Part shown: positions 12,593 to 20,346 of the stretch, one piece after another | Layout: every line of letters begins with the position of its first letter | Position numbering within the stretch: position 1 is the stretch's first letter | Origin: a virus | Direction: 5' to 3' (one strand) | IMG/VR virus record: IMGVR_UViG_3300006752_000075 | Span: 1 to 37,498 of that record | DNA length: 37,498 nucleotides | Notes under the pieces: model-generated | Seen by the model: only the letters and a program-made list of their open reading frames with translations | Database searches by the model: none | Told to the model about the DNA's origin: nothing | Translations under genes and position numbers: made by a program

Positions 12593-14249
12593 AATAATTT
12601 AAAATTTTGACATCAATGTCCTTTTTATTCCACAAATAATTTAACCAACAAGCGGCTTTGTATTTGTTCCAACTGAAATCCATAGGTCTAATAAACTGAC
12701 CTAAACTAGCTAAAGCATCTTTCTGACGCATTGTTACACCTTGGTTCAACCATCTTTTACCCTTCTTTGAGCCATCACTGTCCTCAACGCCTCTTAGAAA
12801 GTCATCAGCAGACGCAATAGCTTGTTCCTTAGTACCAACACTAATGATTCGCAAACGCCCTTTGTTTCGCTTTACAATCGCCACAGACAAGTCATCTAAA
12901 TGTGCTACTAGGCTAAATCCATTAAAACCACTTGCCATCATACATCTTTTGTTTTCAAACAAGTCAAGCCATCTAAATGGCGATCTATCAATCAAATCAA
13001 CTTCTGTCATAGTAAAGTTTTCAAGAATTTCTTTGTCTTGAGTTCCAAACTCATAGCCACAAATAGGACACTCTCTTGATGATAAAGGTATTTCAGACTG
13101 ACACTCTGGACAGTTTTTAAGTGGTGTTGCACCTCCAGTGTTCGCTTGAGCACCATCTAGATCCACGCCCTCATCAAGTGATCCATGTGTTAAGACACTT
13201 GTGCCAAAATCTAAAACAACGCAGTCTTTCTTAATAAGTCCAGGGTGTTCTTCTTGATTAATTGGTCTTAATCCACGCCCAATCATTTGCACCATTGTAG
13301 ATTTGTATGAACATGGTCTAGTTAATACAATGCAACTAATTGGTGGTGCATCAAAGCCCTCTGTAAGCACAGCGACATTAACAACAACTTGAACATCTCC
13401 ATGTTCTAAATCATGTAATATTTGTCTACGTTGTTCGCTTGGTGTATCACCAGTTACAATTTCTGTTCTTACATTTTTACGCCTAAACTCATCACAAACA
13501 TCTTGTGCATGGACTATAGTGCTACAAAAAATTACTGTCTTTCTTTCATTAGCTTTGTCTTGCCATTCCTCAACAATCTTTTCATTGATGGCTCTCTTGT
13601 TCATAATCTTCTCGACCTCTGACATATCAAAGTCGGTTACAGTCCTACGAACACTCTCTAAATCTTTTTGCACACCTACATCAACAACGTATGTTTTTGG
13701 TGGTACAAGGAATCCTTCTCTAATCAGAGTGCTAATCTCAATCTGATGTGAGCAATTAGTAAATACTCTTTTTAAACCTTTTCTGTCTCCACGATTAGGC
13801 GTTGCAGTAAAACCAACAATCTCTACAGATTCATTAGCTTGTCTTACTTTATCAATGATACGGACATATGTATCTGCTACTGCATGATGACTTTCATCAA
13901 CAACAACTAAATCAAAATGTTCTATATTATTAAGATTGTTTTCTCTTGATAATGTTTGCACCATGCTAAAAATAGTACTGCCAGACCAGTTCTTTTCTGT
14001 GCCATCAACAATGCTAGTAGAAATATTAGGATTAACTTTGGAAAACTTAGTTTTATTCTGTCTTACTAACTCATCTCTATGTTGCAGAACAAGAACCTTT
14101 TTACCTTCTTTGAATCTTTTGCCAACCAAAGCAGATAACATAATTGTTTTACCTGCACCTGTGGGTGCAACTACAATTGTGTTTTTATGTTTATCTAGTG
14201 CAGTTGAGGCATCCTCTACTGCAACTTCTTGGTATGGTCTTAAAATCAT
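12564..14249 (-). CDS. Superfamily 2 DNA helicase with C-terminal zinc ribbon
   Basis: A 561-residue DEAD/DEAH-type SF2 helicase. Walker A is APTGAGKT (28-35), motif II is VVVDESHH (DESH 118-121), motif III is GFTATP (146-151) and motif VI is QMIGRGLRP (321-329). After the helicase core, CPEC (380-383) and CPIC (394-397) form a zinc ribbon, and a further domain of about 150 residues follows. Proteins of this layout are common in phage replication modules and probably act in fork remodelling or recombination. An AAGGA site lies six bases before the ATG, and immediately before that site lies the predicted RNA pseudoknot at 14268-14302, which suggests translational control of this gene. Confidence 0.9.
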   Translation of the reverse strand: MILRPYQEVAVEDASTALDKHKNTIVVAPTGAGKTIMLSALVGKRFKEGKKVLVLQHRDELVRQNKTKFSKVNPNISTSIVDGTEKNWSGSTIFSMVQTLSRENNLNNIEHFDLVVVDESHHAVADTYVRIIDKVRQANESVEIVGFTATPNRGDRKGLKRVFTNCSHQIEISTLIREGFLVPPKTYVVDVGVQKDLESVRRTVTDFDMSEVEKIMNKRAINEKIVEEWQDKANERKTVIFCSTIVHAQDVCDEFRRKNVRTEIVTGDTPSEQRRQILHDLEHGDVQVVVNVAVLTEGFDAPPISCIVLTRPCSYKSTMVQMIGRGLRPINQEEHPGLIKKDCVVLDFGTSVLTHGSLDEGVDLDGAQANTGGATPLKNCPECQSEIPLSSRECPICGYEFGTQDKEILENFTMTEVDLIDRSPFRWLDLFENKRCMMASGFNGFSLVAHLDDLSVAIVKRNKGRLRIISVGTKEQAIASADDFLRGVEDSDGSKKGKRWLNQGVTMRQKDALASLGQFIRPMDFSWNKYKAACWLNYLWNKKDIDVKILNYYEGGNSASQ

Positions 14250-14267
14250 GTTTGTTCCTTAAATGTT

Positions 14268-14302
14268 GGGTAGCTTTGCGGCATCGGTGCTACCCAAACC
14301 GA
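14268..14302 (-). promoter_or_regulatory. Predicted H-type RNA pseudoknot before the helicase ribosome-binding site
   Basis: On the minus-strand RNA, stem 1 pairs TCGGT (14302-14298) with ACCGA (14288-14284), and stem 2 pairs GGGTAGC (14295-14289) with GCTACCC (14274-14268). Loop 1 is TT and loop 3 is TGCCGCAAA. Alone, stem 2 can extend to 9 bp (TTGGGTAGC with GCTACCCAA, 14266-14297). The helicase AAGGA site starts seven bases after it. This matches the geometry of compact translational-operator or riboswitch pseudoknots. It is hand-folded and untested. Confidence 0.5.
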
Positions 14303-14303
14303 C

Positions 14304-14337
14304 TCTAGCAGACAGAGAAAGCAGTCTTGCCGCTAGA
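14304..14337 (-). promoter_or_regulatory. Bulged hairpin in the same intercistronic leader
   Basis: TCTAGC (14337-14332) pairs with GCTAGA (14309-14304), and AGAC (14327-14324) with GTCT (14313-14310), leaving a GGCA bulge and a 10-base loop. GCGGCA at 14333-14328 is the exact complement of TGCCGC (14283-14278) in the loop of the neighbouring pseudoknot, so the two elements could contact each other. It has no U-tract and so is not a terminator. Confidence 0.4.
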
Positions 14338-14348
14338 AATCTAGTAAC

Positions 14349-14945
14349 CTACTTTTGAGCCCAAGGTGGCAAAGTAGTATTAGCAGGTTGTGTTTGCGTT
14401 TGTGGTGTTTGCACTGGTTGTTGTGGTGCATTACCACTACCAATGTATTCTTTGCTATTCACAGCTAATGGCAGCAACATTTTATTTTTGTCGGCATAAC
14501 CATTTGTGCCTTTCTCAACAGCAATCTTTACACAAAACTCTGCACCATCAAGTACATTTAAATCGTTAATGTTACGTCTTGATGCCGCTTCAGGTGATGT
14601 ATCATTAGGGTCTAAACCAAAAGCACTATTGATAATATCTCTAAAAGTTCTTACGCCAATTTCTTTACACCAAGGCATACCACTTTCAGGATTAATCTTA
14701 CCACCATCAACCATGACGTTTTGCCAAAACTTACGTTTGTCATACTTGCCACCAACCACAGTAAATTCACATTCAAGCCATTTAGTGCCAGTCTGTCCTA
14801 CTTTAAACAAAGGTTGTGATGAGTAATCAGAAATAGTTTCTGATCCTCTTTTCATGGTTAAAATTACACGAGCAACAGTTCCAGCAGGGATAAGCTCAAA
14901 GTCACCACCCCCACCACCTGTAGGTACACTATTATAATCAATCAT
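14349..14945 (-). CDS. Probable single-stranded-DNA-binding protein (DUF669-like)
   Basis: A 198-residue protein with an N-terminal beta-rich domain (IPAGTVARVILTMKRG, then KWLECEFTVVGGKYDKRKFW) like phage DUF669 and other OB-type accessory proteins that substitute for SSB. The last 30 or so residues are a flexible Gln/Pro/Thr-rich tail ending TTLPPWAQK, as in SSB-like proteins, though without an acidic tip. It overlaps the Sak4-like ATPase gene by 8 bases, the usual partner in phage recombination modules. The SSB role is inferred from fold impression and context. A structured 100-base leader separates it from the helicase gene. Confidence 0.6.
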   Translation of the reverse strand: MIDYNSVPTGGGGGDFELIPAGTVARVILTMKRGSETISDYSSQPLFKVGQTGTKWLECEFTVVGGKYDKRKFWQNVMVDGGKINPESGMPWCKEIGVRTFRDIINSAFGLDPNDTSPEAASRRNINDLNVLDGAEFCVKIAVEKGTNGYADKNKMLLPLAVNSKEYIGSGNAPQQPVQTPQTQTQPANTTLPPWAQK

Positions 14946-15810
14946 TTACGTTCTCCTTCTCACTAGATTTGATTGCATTAGGATCAACAAAGTCCAAACT
15001 CTTGTCATCTGTCGATCTACCTTTAATTTTTGCCAATAACTTACCAAGATGTGGCTCCTCAATTACTTCTAATTGACCAGACCTATCTTTTGCTGGATAG
15101 CCATACTGATTAAGTGTTTGACATACAAAAGCCCTATACGGACCATGCTCTTCGCTTGGCATTACTGCCATAGTAATTACTTCATCAACGATCCCTGGTA
15201 ATTCACGACCAGTCTTTGAACCCTCAATTTGTAATTCATATACAGACCTTCCATAGTCATCTACTTTTTCATCAAGAATACCAACGAAGATTACGTTTTT
15301 ATCTCTGATGTGTTGTAGATGTGTAAGCCATGACATCATCTCACGACCTTGCATACCATAGACTGCTCTTGTATCAATCTTGCCTGTTCTATCAGATTTA
15401 TTATCCACATGACCAAGGCAATATTGAAAACAAAGTCTGCCTGCAACTGTAATACTATCTACAAAAATAGAATCATATTTTTTCATCATTGCAATTGAGT
15501 CACCATACATCTGTGAAACTCTTTCATATTCCACAACGCTATATGGTTGCTCGGGTGTTAGAGCTGGATTTGGACCACCAAGAAAACAAGCAAAATCTCT
15601 GCACTCTTCCCATGTCTTAGGACGAATCACATCAATTGGCCATCTCTCAATAGCAGCATCACCAGCTTCTAAGTCCATAAACAAAGTAGTATCAGGATCA
15701 AGGGTACGGGCAAGAGTTGTCTTACCCACACCACTTTGACCACAGACTACAATCTTATGACCTCTTTTTTCTGCTAATCGTTCATCAGCAGTAATAATCT
15801 TAAGAGCCAT
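14938..15810 (-). CDS. Sak4-like RecA-fold ATPase
   Basis: A 290-residue RecA-like ATPase of the Sak4/AAA_24 type, used by phages for single-strand annealing or strand exchange. Walker A is GQSGVGKT (24-31), SIFVDSIT near 114-121 serves as Walker B, and TLFMDLEAGDAAI and a late NVIFVGIL strand fit the core. The C-terminus is charged and disordered. Sak4 proteins generally work together with an SSB-type protein, which here follows directly (overlap 8 bases). The start lies 11 bases inside the upstream gene. I am confident of the ATPase fold, less so of the exact recombination role. Confidence 0.8.
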   Translation of the reverse strand: MALKIITADERLAEKRGHKIVVCGQSGVGKTTLARTLDPDTTLFMDLEAGDAAIERWPIDVIRPKTWEECRDFACFLGGPNPALTPEQPYSVVEYERVSQMYGDSIAMMKKYDSIFVDSITVAGRLCFQYCLGHVDNKSDRTGKIDTRAVYGMQGREMMSWLTHLQHIRDKNVIFVGILDEKVDDYGRSVYELQIEGSKTGRELPGIVDEVITMAVMPSEEHGPYRAFVCQTLNQYGYPAKDRSGQLEVIEEPHLGKLLAKIKGRSTDDKSLDFVDPNAIKSSEKENVND

Positions 15811-16234
15811 TAGTATCCTCCGTAATATCCACAGATGTACCTGTAAGTTCTACAGTTCTGTGTTCTTGTAGTTTACCCTTAATACCAGGAGGTGCATTGT
15901 TATACTTACGCTCATCAATACCATAAGTGATTTTAGCGTAATGCCTTGCATCATCTTCGCTCATATTCATCAAAGACTGTGCTAGACCTTCTTGATCCCA
16001 AGTTACCTTCTGTCTTAAGCTTACTTTAACTTTATAGCCCTGCTCATTAAATGTTACAGTTCCATAATCTTTGCCATCATCTGCAAGTTTGTTCCTTGCA
16101 GAGTTGCCAAATCTAATTGCAAGATCGTCATTAAGAACACCTTGCTTATCCTTTAACGCTTGGATTTGTTGCTTCAAGTCTTCACGATACTTGAACAAAT
16201 CCTGCAAAGGCATATTTAAAAAATCTACATTCAT
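15800..16234 (-). CDS. Hypothetical protein of the recombination module
   Basis: A 144-residue protein. The N-terminal 35 residues form a coiled-coil-like helix (LFKYREDLKQQIQALKDKQG), followed by a beta-rich middle (YGTVTFNEQGYKVKVSL) and a polar tail. Proteins of this kind often precede phage Sak4 or annealing proteins, but I do not know a function. It is the first gene after the promoter at 16275-16303 and has a good AAAGGA ribosome-binding site, so it probably heads the replication operon. Confidence 0.6.
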   Translation of the reverse strand: MNVDFLNMPLQDLFKYREDLKQQIQALKDKQGVLNDDLAIRFGNSARNKLADDGKDYGTVTFNEQGYKVKVSLRQKVTWDQEGLAQSLMNMSEDDARHYAKITYGIDERKYNNAPPGIKGKLQEHRTVELTGTSVDITEDTNGS

Positions 16235-16274
16235 AATAATTCCTTTCTCTTATAAAATAGACACTAGATACCTG

Positions 16275-16303
16275 AACATAGGCACACAAATCCTATTTGT
16301 CAA
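16275..16303 (-). promoter_or_regulatory. Promoter for the replication operon (TTGACA-17-TATGTT)
   Basis: TTGACA (16303-16298) and TATGTT (16280-16275) lie 17 bases apart on the minus strand, upstream of the 15800-16234 gene. The spacer, with ATAGG and GTGTGCCTAT, resembles the promoter at 2973-3001 (ATAGG and GAGTGCTTAT), pointing to a shared promoter class or operator. Confidence 0.6.
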
Positions 16304-16312
16304 CAACCAATA

Positions 16313-16687
16313 TCATTTTTTTTTGTAAGAGAGATGCAATTCTATATTATGAATAGCTTTCATAAGCTTCTTTTTAAGTTTAAACTCTGGTGTTAATATG
16401 CCTTTTGCATCTTCAACAACTAGGTTAAAAAGACCATTTTCTTCTTCTAATAAATACCTAAAATCTGCTATATAACTACATATTTTAACATCATTAATAG
16501 TCAAATCATATCGTATTTGACGCTCTAATTGAGTAACAATACCAGCTCTTTCCATTGATTTAAGCTGTCCCCAACGCTCTGCTTCCCACTTAGAATCAAA
16601 CTTTAATCCCATAGCCACAGTTTTTTTTGCGAAATATTTGTTGGGTCTTCGGGTTTTATTGGGTATAATTGGGTATTTATAATTCAT
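16313..16687 (-). CDS. DUF1064 nuclease-like protein
   Basis: A 124-residue protein of the DUF1064 family. FDSKWEAERWGQL (residues 30-42) contains the conserved E35; YIADFRY (D75) and VVEDAKG (E92, D93, K95) fit the catalytic core of a small PD-(D/E)xK nuclease, of a type often placed beside recombination genes and proposed to resolve branched DNA. A resolvase role is inferred. The start codon lies 12 bases from the divergent start of the plus-strand regulator, and no clear ribosome-binding site precedes it, so translation may be weak or the message leaderless. The promoter of the plus-strand gene lies within its first codons. Confidence 0.75.
   Translation of the reverse strand: MNYKYPIIPNKTRRPNKYFAKKTVAMGLKFDSKWEAERWGQLKSMERAGIVTQLERQIRYDLTINDVKICSYIADFRYLLEEENGLFNLVVEDAKGILTPEFKLKKKLMKAIHNIELHLSYKKK
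16641..16669 (+). promoter_or_regulatory. Promoter of the lone plus-strand gene (TTGGGT-17-TATAAT)
   Basis: TTGGGT (16641-16646) and a perfect TATAAT (16664-16669) are 17 bases apart. TTGGGT recurs at 16659 and 16669, and another TATAAT lies at 16678, giving a direct-repeat array overlapping the promoter. That would suit autoregulation by the ribbon-helix-helix protein encoded 24 bases downstream of the likely start site. Confidence 0.6.
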
Positions 16688-16699
16688 GGAGGTAGTATA

Positions 16700-16897
16700 A
16701 TGGCAGACACATCTAAATTCAAGTCAATAGGTATTGATGTTTCAACTTACAATAAACTTAAAATTATTTGCGATAAAGAAAGGAGAAATATACGCCAACA
16801 GATAGGTTTAATGGTTGATAAAGAATGTGAAAAACAAGGCATAAATAACAATGTTAAGACTTTAGGATTAGGTACCCTCGACCGCTCTCATCCTTGA
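16700..16897 (+). CDS. Ribbon-helix-helix DNA-binding protein, candidate regulator
   Basis: A 65-residue protein and the only gene that I support on the plus strand. The fold reads as ribbon-helix-helix: a beta-strand FKSIGIDV (7-14), helix 1 STYNKLKIICDKERRN (15-30) and helix 2 IRQQIGLMVDKECEK (31-45), as in Arc/CopG-type repressors that dimerise through the strand. A textbook GGAGG site lies seven bases before the ATG. It diverges from the DUF1064 gene (12 bases between starts) and overlaps the lysozyme gene tail-to-tail by 30 bases, so its transcript is antisense to the lysozyme 3' end. It sits at the border of the late (lysis and virion) and replication blocks, a likely place for a switch between them. 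Confidence 0.7.
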   Translation: MADTSKFKSIGIDVSTYNKLKIICDKERRNIRQQIGLMVDKECEKQGINNNVKTLGLGTLDRSHP

Positions 16898-17317
16898 AAT
16901 CAGGCGATTCGCTCTGTTTGTTACCTGTTTGTGCCATCTCGAATCTTCCATTTGAACGGCACATTCAGACCAGTCTTTGTTCGCTAGTGCTGCACGGAAC
17001 ATTTTAAATTTTGATAAACGAGGTCTACCCATATTAAACATCATGTTCGCACATATTTTTTGTACTTCTTCTGGTAAATCATCAAAGTTATCAAACAACT
17101 CTTTACACTCTGATATTGTTACTTCAATGTCTGTAGCAAACAATTCATTAACACGATCTTCTGATACTGCTGTACCAACTGGTTTGCCGTGTTCCTCATC
17201 TTGTTCGGTGATAAGATGGCCGATTCCTGTCGTTGGTAGGTTAAGGTGGTCGAGGTACACGGAGTTTACACTACCCTCATCACGCTTAATCTCTTCTCTT
17301 AATTCATCTATGTTCAT
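16868..17317 (-). CDS. Endolysin, T4-type lysozyme (GH24)
   Basis: A 149-residue glycoside hydrolase family 24 muramidase that cleaves the peptidoglycan glycan strand at lysis. The catalytic triad of T4 lysozyme (E11, D20, T26) is matched by E14 in KRDEGS, D23 in VYLDHL and T29 in LPTTGIGH. MMFNMGRPRLSKF and SRWHKQVTNRANRL fit the C-terminal lobe. There is no signal peptide or membrane anchor, so it needs a holin; no holin is adjacent, and the best candidate lies at 36368-36580. Its ATG overlaps the stop of the large internal protein as ATGA, so it is expressed with the virion genes. Confidence 0.9.
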   Translation of the reverse strand: MNIDELREEIKRDEGSVNSVYLDHLNLPTTGIGHLITEQDEEHGKPVGTAVSEDRVNELFATDIEVTISECKELFDNFDDLPEEVQKICANMMFNMGRPRLSKFKMFRAALANKDWSECAVQMEDSRWHKQVTNRANRLISRMRAVEGT

Positions 17318-20300
17318 CTGTTAAATAATTCCCCATATTGCTCTTTTGGCACACTTAATGGTGATCTAACTCTAGCTGCAATAGCCTGATTAGCTGGAGA
17401 TAAACCTAAAGCCGCACCAGTGCCAGGATTTGTTACATCTATGCTTCCAACAGCAGTGTTTGGATTTGCAGTTTGTATTCCTTGTATTTGATTTGTTGAC
17501 TGACTTACAACGTCTCTTACAGCTTTATTTACACCTGCGTTTTCTGCAAGTGCTCTTACTTGATTTGATGTATCGTTTACGCTTTCTTCAACAGATTGTG
17601 TGATGGCTTGACCTGGTCGGAAAGCATTGGACACGGCAGTTAAAAACACTCTTTGTTGTTCGGCAGTTGGATTTGCAGTTCCCTCTAATTTTTTAGAAGC
17701 TTCAATAATCTCTTTCATAGCTTTCTTACCAGTAAATAACTGGCCAAGAACGAACATTTTAGCAATTCTACCCACATTGTTGAATACATTAGCCAATATA
17801 CCTGCAGCAACAAGATCGCCCTTTGGTATATTATTTGATATTCTAGTTAGTATTTTGCCAAAATCTCTAATATTTCCAGCAACATCTTTTGTTGCTCCAG
17901 AATTTGGGAAAATTATATCAAGCTTGTTACTCTTATCTGCTCTAGCAATATTTTTTGCTAGTTGCTTCATACCATCTGCGTTTGTTACGGCACCAACATT
18001 ATCAAGCATATTCTCAACATAACTACCTCTGATAGTTTTAAGTTCTGCTGGACTGTTTTTATAAAAGTTCATAACGGCTTTTAGATCGCCACGAGTAGCA
18101 CCTGGAGACATGACCAAATCCAAAGCTTCTTCTGGGTCTAAATTATTGTTTCTAATTTTTGCAAACACACTATTAGATCTTAGTCTTGATGTCTCTTGTA
18201 AAGTTTCTATTGTATCTCCTAAAGCTTTAGCAACATTGCCATCTGCGTCTAAACCTTGTTTAACTAAAGTGCTAACTGTTTCTTCATCTAAATTTGTTAT
18301 TTTTAAGTCTTCAAATTGTTTAGCAAAAGTTTTTAATTGATTGTATTTTTGTCTACCATAAAGCTCAACGCCAGTATCACCTAAATCATCTAATGATTTA
18401 ATAAACTCATTTGGCTTAAAATTTGTTGGTTTTATAGAATCAAAACCAGTTTTGTTTAAAGCACCTTGCAACCAATCTTTACCCATTTGATTTTTGACTT
18501 GATTATATTGCGTATCATCTAAAGCTTTTTTTAATCTGTTAAGACCAGTGGGTGTGCCACCTTTGCCAATAACTTTTTGAGTTAGTCCAGTTAAAGCTCC
18601 AGGCCTTGCGATGTTAAATGCTCCACTACGCATTTGAGCAACAAGTTCTTTAGACCCTAAAGTGCTTGATATATCGTTATATAAAGCGGTTCCCTCTCTG
18701 AATTGTTTTCTTGCTTTAGGCAATAATTTAGATGCAACTTGTATTTTGCCGAATGCGTCTGAACCTAATTGTTCGGTAATGTCTTTGGTAAGTGAGTCAA
18801 TATTTGACCTTAGAAGAAGGTTGTCAACTTTGAGAATTGCATCATCCCAAACTTCAGTTAAATTAAAAGAGTTATCAATTATGCCTTTTTGTGCAAGTTC
18901 AGCTTCTGTTTTTGGTGCATTTTTGAGATCCCAAAGTTTTCTTCTTAGTTGGTAAGCATCTGTAAATGATGCTTTATCACCTAACGCTCTTAGATCTTCT
19001 ACTAAAGATAGACCAATTCTACCCTCTTGTGTAGCTAATCTACCAGTCCCTGCTTGTGCAAATTTCTTTTCTGCTAAATCTGCAACTTCTTTAACTAAAC
19101 TTGTAGGTATAATTCTAGCATCACCAATAGATGTCTCAATGACCTCATTTATAGTAGCCCATTGTTGTGACATAGTATCTTCAAAGTTCTTTGCAGATTG
19201 TTGCACAAAGTTAAAAACATTATCATCTATAAGTTGATTACGCTCTAATCCACCTGCTAAATTATCAGCAGATTGTTTTAAGGCACTCATAATTGTACCA
19301 TAAGCTTGTGTTTGTTTTTGTGCTAATTCTTTACCAAACTTCTTCTCAAACTCAATAAACAACTGTCCTGCGGATTTTTGACTACCCTCTGTAGCCGCTT
19401 GACTAATAAAACTGTTAAGTTCGTTGATTTCTTTTTCCATAGCTGCAGCTATTTTTTGCGTTCTTGGTGAGCCACCTAATACGCTCTCTTGTAATTGTTG
19501 AAACTTCGCGGCTATAGGTCTGCCTTTTATTTGTGCTATAGTAGGCTCTAAACCTTTTTCAATACCTTTTGCAGTAATTTTTAAATCTTCTTTACTTGCC
19601 TCTTGTATAAATTTCTTACCAGAAGGTGCTATTGCTCGGTAAGCTAATAAAGGTATGCCGAACAACAGTTCACCCGCAGCAGCTATGCCACCTTCGATTG
19701 CTGCATCTTGTGCAATGTCTCCAGCAGTTTGTTCGGAAACACCAGCAATACCCTCAATGGCTTCTTCAACAAGAGAGCCACCGCCACCACCAATAAAAGC
19801 TCCAACCGCACCACCAAGTAATGTTCCAATACCTGGAGCAATACCAGTTCCTATGGCAGCACCCTTTATTGCACCTGCAACACCAAATCCAAGTTCTGGT
19901 ATTATGCCAACTAAATCAGATAAATCGTTTCTACTAAAACCTTCTTCATCAATGAGGACATTTTTATCTGTTTGCACTCCAACCTTTTCAGCACCAGTGG
20001 GTGTTAAGGCAAGTCTACCTCGATTATCTCTTATATAATCTGACCTAGTAAACCCTTGTGCAGCCAATATCTTTTCTTGTTCTGCATCATTTTCTGCAAC
20101 TGACAATGCAGACCTAAGACCAAAATCTTGAATACCAGACTCTGTATCAAAGTTCGCTTGTGTTGGTTGACCTTTTACTTGAGAAGTTGTTTTTGTTTCT
20201 TCTAATAAATCATCAAAAGTAGGATCTTGTCTTTGTGTTTTAAAAAATTGTGATCTAATAGCATTTGTTTCTTGTTGAGTTGGTTCATCACCTGCTATCT

Positions 20301-20346
20301 CAACCTTTACTACTCCTTGTGGAGTTTCAACATTTATTATAGCCAT
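17314..20346 (-). CDS. Large internal virion / DNA-ejection protein
   Basis: A 1010-residue protein, probably ejected with the DNA in podovirus manner. Residues about 143-190 (including GVAGAIKGAAIGTGIAPGIG and GAFIGGGGG) and 212-238 are glycine- and alanine-rich hydrophobic stretches able to enter a membrane, as in ejection proteins that form a channel across the cell envelope. Most of the rest is helical and charged, with coiled-coil-like segments. It is the last and longest of four successive internal-type proteins before the lysozyme. It overlaps the preceding gene as TAATG. I see no transglycosylase motif, so the muralytic function may rest with the lysozyme. Confidence 0.7.
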   Translation of the reverse strand: MAIINVETPQGVVKVEIAGDEPTQQETNAIRSQFFKTQRQDPTFDDLLEETKTTSQVKGQPTQANFDTESGIQDFGLRSALSVAENDAEQEKILAAQGFTRSDYIRDNRGRLALTPTGAEKVGVQTDKNVLIDEEGFSRNDLSDLVGIIPELGFGVAGAIKGAAIGTGIAPGIGTLLGGAVGAFIGGGGGSLVEEAIEGIAGVSEQTAGDIAQDAAIEGGIAAAGELLFGIPLLAYRAIAPSGKKFIQEASKEDLKITAKGIEKGLEPTIAQIKGRPIAAKFQQLQESVLGGSPRTQKIAAAMEKEINELNSFISQAATEGSQKSAGQLFIEFEKKFGKELAQKQTQAYGTIMSALKQSADNLAGGLERNQLIDDNVFNFVQQSAKNFEDTMSQQWATINEVIETSIGDARIIPTSLVKEVADLAEKKFAQAGTGRLATQEGRIGLSLVEDLRALGDKASFTDAYQLRRKLWDLKNAPKTEAELAQKGIIDNSFNLTEVWDDAILKVDNLLLRSNIDSLTKDITEQLGSDAFGKIQVASKLLPKARKQFREGTALYNDISSTLGSKELVAQMRSGAFNIARPGALTGLTQKVIGKGGTPTGLNRLKKALDDTQYNQVKNQMGKDWLQGALNKTGFDSIKPTNFKPNEFIKSLDDLGDTGVELYGRQKYNQLKTFAKQFEDLKITNLDEETVSTLVKQGLDADGNVAKALGDTIETLQETSRLRSNSVFAKIRNNNLDPEEALDLVMSPGATRGDLKAVMNFYKNSPAELKTIRGSYVENMLDNVGAVTNADGMKQLAKNIARADKSNKLDIIFPNSGATKDVAGNIRDFGKILTRISNNIPKGDLVAAGILANVFNNVGRIAKMFVLGQLFTGKKAMKEIIEASKKLEGTANPTAEQQRVFLTAVSNAFRPGQAITQSVEESVNDTSNQVRALAENAGVNKAVRDVVSQSTNQIQGIQTANPNTAVGSIDVTNPGTGAALGLSPANQAIAARVRSPLSVPKEQYGELFNR

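Noticed and set aside
19655-20038. 127-codon plus-strand frame opposite the ejection protein
   Set aside because: It is a Pro/Ser/Ala-rich mirror of the Gly-rich hydrophobic region on the other strand; no start signals.
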